Assembly (NCBI GenBank): GCA_002337545.1
Contig: DDGE01000069.1
Location: 1 to 10,128 of the forward strand
DNA: 10,128 nt
Source of the DNA: Phycisphaerales bacterium UBA1910
GTDB lineage: Bacteria > Planctomycetota > Phycisphaerae > Phycisphaerales > UBA1924
Reading direction: 5' to 3'
A program made the translations under genes and the position numbers. Positions 8,543 through 10,128 of this stretch are shown here, in pieces (position 1 is the first letter of the stretch; every line of letters starts with the position of its first letter). The notes under the pieces are model-generated. The model was given only the letters and a program-made list of their open reading frames with translations, had not been told where the DNA came from and did no database searches.

Positions 8543-9236
8543 ACCAAGACTCCAATCCGACGCCCTCGCAAACGCCGCTGTCGAAATGGTCCAGTCCGGC
8601 ATGAAAGTCGGTCTCGGCGCAGGACGCACCGCCGCACGCGGTATCGCCGCCCTCGCCGAACGCGTCAAGGACGAAGGACTCGACATCGAGTGCGTTGCCG
8701 CATCCGATGACGCCGAGGACCTCGCCCGCTCGCTCGGTCTCCGCATCACGGACTTCGCGATGCTCGAAGAGCTCGACATCCTCATCGACGGCGCCGACGC
8801 CGTCGACCGCCACATGCAGGTCATGAAGGGCTCCCGCGGCGCGATGACCCGCGAACGCATCATCTGCTGGGCCTCCAAGCGGACCGTGTTCATGGTCACC
8901 GAGAACAAGGTCGCCGAATCCCAGATCGGCGCGGGCACGCCGCTCCCCATCGCCGTCATGGCCTTCGGGCTCGTCTCCACCCGCAACGCTCTGCGACATG
9001 TCGGGATCAACGGCGTCATCCGCCAGGACATCGACGGACGCCTCTTCATCACCGACAACGGCAACCTCGTCCTCGACGCGAGCCTGCGAGGCGACGAAAA
9101 CCTCGCCCAGCTCGCCACAGAACTCAACGACATCCCCGGCGTGATCGACCACGGGCTCTTCATCGACGAGGCGGACATCATCCTCATCGAGAAAGAAGAC
9201 GGCTCCATCGACCGCCTCGAACGCGCGGGACTCTAA
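8535..9236 (+). CDS. rpiA: ribose-5-phosphate isomerase A
   Basis: This encodes 233 residues, normal for RpiA, which interconverts ribose 5-phosphate and ribulose 5-phosphate in the pentose phosphate pathway. The start is TTG at 8535, with AAGGGA 7 bases upstream inside the dehydrogenase gene. The 8-base overlap with that gene's stop suggests coupled translation. Family landmarks are GLGAGRTA (26-33), LIDGADAVD (83-91), KGSRGAMTRERI (98-109), FITDNGNLVLD, and LNDIPGVIDHGLF near the end. The catalytic residues Asp85, Asp88, Lys98 and Glu107 match E. coli Asp81, Asp84, Lys94 and Glu103. Substrate loops differ from the usual forms: GTGST is GAGRT, DGADE is DGADA, and the glycine-rich KGGGG is KGSRG. 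It is probably active, but the sugar phosphate used could differ. Confidence 0.9.
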   Translation: MSEPRLQSDALANAAVEMVQSGMKVGLGAGRTAARGIAALAERVKDEGLDIECVAASDDAEDLARSLGLRITDFAMLEELDILIDGADAVDRHMQVMKGSRGAMTRERIICWASKRTVFMVTENKVAESQIGAGTPLPIAVMAFGLVSTRNALRHVGINGVIRQDIDGRLFITDNGNLVLDASLRGDENLAQLATELNDIPGVIDHGLFIDEADIILIEKEDGSIDRLERAGL

Positions 9237-9260
9237 CTTCAGTTCACAAGCATTGGGTGG

Positions 9261-9287
9261 CCCGATGGAGACGCAGTCTCCTTCGGG
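9261..9287 (+). terminator. intrinsic terminator 1 after rpiA
   Basis: CCCGA (9261-9265) and GGAGAC (9267-9272) pair with GTCTCC (9276-9281) and TCGGG (9283-9287), leaving one T-T mismatch and a GCA loop. The 11-bp G+C-rich stem lies 24 bases after the rpiA stop and is followed by the T-rich stretch TCTGTATTTG. It probably ends the dehydrogenase-rpiA transcript. Confidence 0.6.
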
Positions 9288-9313
9288 TCTGTATTTGCAG
9301 TCCAATATAGTTC

Positions 9314-9343
9314 CATGCAGGTGCCGTCATCGGCTCCTGCATG
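9314..9343 (+). terminator. intrinsic terminator 2 after rpiA
   Basis: CATGCAGG (9314-9321) pairs with CCTGCATG (9336-9343). After a T-T mismatch, GCCG pairs with CGGC around a TCAT loop. The 12-bp stem is followed by TTCTTATTTG, similar in layout to the tail of the first hairpin. It is probably a back-up terminator. Confidence 0.55.
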
Positions 9344-9369
9344 TTCTTATTTGAACTAGGCACCGATCA

Positions 9370-9396
9370 CATGCAGGAGACTTCGTCACCTGCATG
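9370..9396. repeat. third hairpin, same arms as terminator 2
   Basis: The outer arms CATGCAGG (9370-9377) and CCTGCATG (9389-9396) are identical to those of the hairpin at 9314-9343. Inside is an A-A mismatch, then GAC pairing with GTC around TTC. No T-run follows, so it does not look like a terminator. It starts 26 bases after the second hairpin, the same gap as between the first two. Confidence 0.5.
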
Positions 9397-9410
9397 CCAC
9401 CCAGAAACCG

Positions 9411-9490
9411 CTTCGAGTTCTTCGCGATCTTTGCGTTCAAACCCCTCTTCTCTGCGTCTCCGCGTCTCTTTGCGGCTTCTGCGTTCAAAA
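9411..9490. repeat. degenerate GACGCAAAG-type dispersed repeat
   Basis: On the minus strand this stretch reads as imperfect 9-base units of the type GACGCNNAG (TTTTGAACGCAGAAGCCGC, AAAGAGACGCGGAGACGCAG, then GTTTGAACGCAAAGATCGCG and GAACTCGAAG). Its conceptual translation, NAEAAKRRGDAEKRGLNAK, then IAKNSKR, is of the kind seen in many spurious short proteins annotated from planctomycete and other environmental genomes. I regard it as a dispersed non-coding repeat, not a gene. The link to repeats in other genomes comes from recall, not a search. Confidence 0.6.
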
Positions 9491-9612
9491 ACGAGCAACA
9501 AAACCCTCCCATCCCACACCAAAACCTGTCATACTGGACTCGTCCAAGACCATCGGCCACTTCCACACAGGCCACACAACGGACAGGAGTACAGACTGCA
9601 GGAAGCGGCCGC

Positions 9613-9638
9613 TGGTCGATCTCGAAAGGAATCGATCA
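9613..9638 (+). promoter_or_regulatory. hairpin presenting the ribosome binding site of the CBS gene
   Basis: TGGTCGAT (9613-9620) pairs with ATCGATCA (9631-9638), eight pairs including one G-U, around the 10-base loop CTCGAAAGGA. The loop contains the Shine-Dalgarno AAAGGA, and the last stem base is the A of the start codon. This could help or hinder ribosome loading; the pairing is seen, regulation is inferred. Confidence 0.35.
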
Positions 9639-10084
9639 TGCAGACCGTCTCTCAACTCCTCGAACACAAGCACCACAACACCGTCTACACCATCGGTCAG
9701 GGCCGCTCAGTTCTCGATGCAGCGGAACTCATGAACAGCCACCGGGTGGGGGCTTTGATCGTGACTGACACCCTCGGGCACATCGCAGGCATCATCACCG
9801 AGCGTGACATTCTCACCCGCGTCGTCACCGAGCGACTCGATCCCGCCGCAACGATCGTTCACGACATCATGACCCGTGACCTCATCACATGCTCACCGAG
9901 CACCCCGCTCGAGCACGCCCGAGAGATCATGACCAAACGCGCCATCCGCCACATCCCCATCACCAACCCGGGCGACTCAACAACCCTGCACGGCCTCATC
10001 TCCATCGGCGACCTCAACGCCGCCGCCAATCAGGACCTCACCATCGAAGTCCTCTCCCTCCGCGAGTACATCACGCAAGGGTAA
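9638..10084 (+). CDS. two-CBS-domain protein
   Basis: This encodes 148 residues from an ATG at 9638 with AAAGGA 7 bases upstream. It is almost entirely a pair of CBS domains (a Bateman module). The first spans about residues 10-65 and contains SVLDAAELMNSHRVGALIVT and GIITERDILTRVV. The second spans about 75-140 and contains IMTRDLITCSPSTPLEHARE, IMTKRAIRHIPI and LHGLISIGDLNAA. Such stand-alone pairs usually bind AMP, ATP, NAD or S-adenosylmethionine and regulate a partner protein. The G-[IL]-[IV]-[ST]-x-[RG]-D segments are the ribose-phosphate contact type. No catalytic or DNA-binding domain is attached, and the target is not evident from the neighbours. The protein is cytoplasmic and has its own leader, separated from rpiA by terminators. 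Confidence 0.9.
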   Translation: MQTVSQLLEHKHHNTVYTIGQGRSVLDAAELMNSHRVGALIVTDTLGHIAGIITERDILTRVVTERLDPAATIVHDIMTRDLITCSPSTPLEHAREIMTKRAIRHIPITNPGDSTTLHGLISIGDLNAAANQDLTIEVLSLREYITQG

Positions 10085-10128
10085 GTCCAGAGTCATCCGG
10101 ACAGCCTCTCTTGTCCCTCCCCGCGCCC

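Larger units (their letters stand above)
9237..9637. other. 401-base gap between rpiA and the CBS gene
   Basis: I see no gene here. The gap holds, in order, three evenly spaced imperfect hairpins (9261-9287, 9314-9343, 9370-9396), a degenerate GACGCAAAG-type dispersed repeat (9411-9490), about 120 bases of unremarkable A/C-rich sequence, and a hairpin around the ribosome binding site of the CBS gene (9613-9638). The frame of the CBS gene stays open back to an ATG at 9341, but that extension is made of hairpin and repeat sequence and is not credible protein. No convincing promoter pair was found, although CATACT at 9530-9535 is a weak -10 candidate. Confidence 0.7.

Noticed and set aside
9261..9396. 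CRISPR-like array
   Set aside because: The hairpin units differ in sequence and the equal-length gaps resemble each other, opposite to CRISPR repeats and spacers; no cas gene is nearby.
9327..9575. Minus-strand 82-codon frame containing Asp/Asn-Ala-Glu-Lys-Arg repeats
   Set aside because: This is the dispersed repeat read as protein; it also crosses the hairpins and has no ribosome binding site that I can see.
9341..9637. N-terminal extension of the CBS protein from an ATG at 9341 (247 residues in total)
   Set aside because: The extra 99 residues are translated terminator and repeat sequence of low complexity, while the ATG at 9638 has a good Shine-Dalgarno and begins the CBS domain directly.

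Overview
This 10.1 kb window looks like ordinary chromosome from a G+C-rich Gram-negative-type bacterium. Two predicted lipoproteins, a DUF368/PopT-type polyprenyl-phosphate carrier, a membrane-anchored sulfotransferase and a dispersed GACGCAAAG-type repeat best suit a planctomycete, perhaps class Phycisphaerae. That placement is inference from gene content and style; no rRNA or marker gene is present.

Left part (1-1721): the last 65 codons of a protein with a TraB/GumN-like C-terminal motif are followed by a compact REP-like palindrome (201-250). Next is a small, low-G+C membrane protein gene with a pseudopilin-like periplasmic part (300-701). It converges on a DUF368 (popT-like) gene on the minus strand (714-1721).

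Middle (1722-5769): a lipoprotein alpha/beta hydrolase (1823-3169) runs divergently from popT. It meets, with no gap, the end of a minus-strand cluster. In transcription order that cluster is sulfotransferase with four C-terminal membrane segments (5769-4111), fluoride channel fluC (4075-3662) and phosphohistidine phosphatase sixA (3643-3170). The gaps of 35 and 18 bases suggest one operon. The two meeting stop codons sit inside a 31-base hairpin.

Right part (5871-10084): a second lipoprotein alpha/beta hydrolase (5871-6929) runs divergently from the sulfotransferase. An ALDH7-family (antiquitin/AmaB-type) dehydrogenase (6995-8542) follows. It overlaps by 8 bases a TTG-started, somewhat divergent rpiA (8535-9236), so the two are probably translationally coupled. 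The 401-base gap after rpiA holds three evenly spaced imperfect hairpins (the first two terminator-like), a degenerate dispersed repeat, and a hairpin that presents the Shine-Dalgarno sequence of the last gene in its loop. The last gene encodes a stand-alone protein with two CBS domains (9638-10084).

I see no mobile element, CRISPR array, RNA gene or defence system. Most genes are recognisable housekeeping or envelope functions. The observations most worth checking are the hairpin/repeat block at 9261-9490, the ALDH7-rpiA coupling with altered RpiA loops, the low-G+C small membrane gene, and the hairpin shared by two convergent gene ends.
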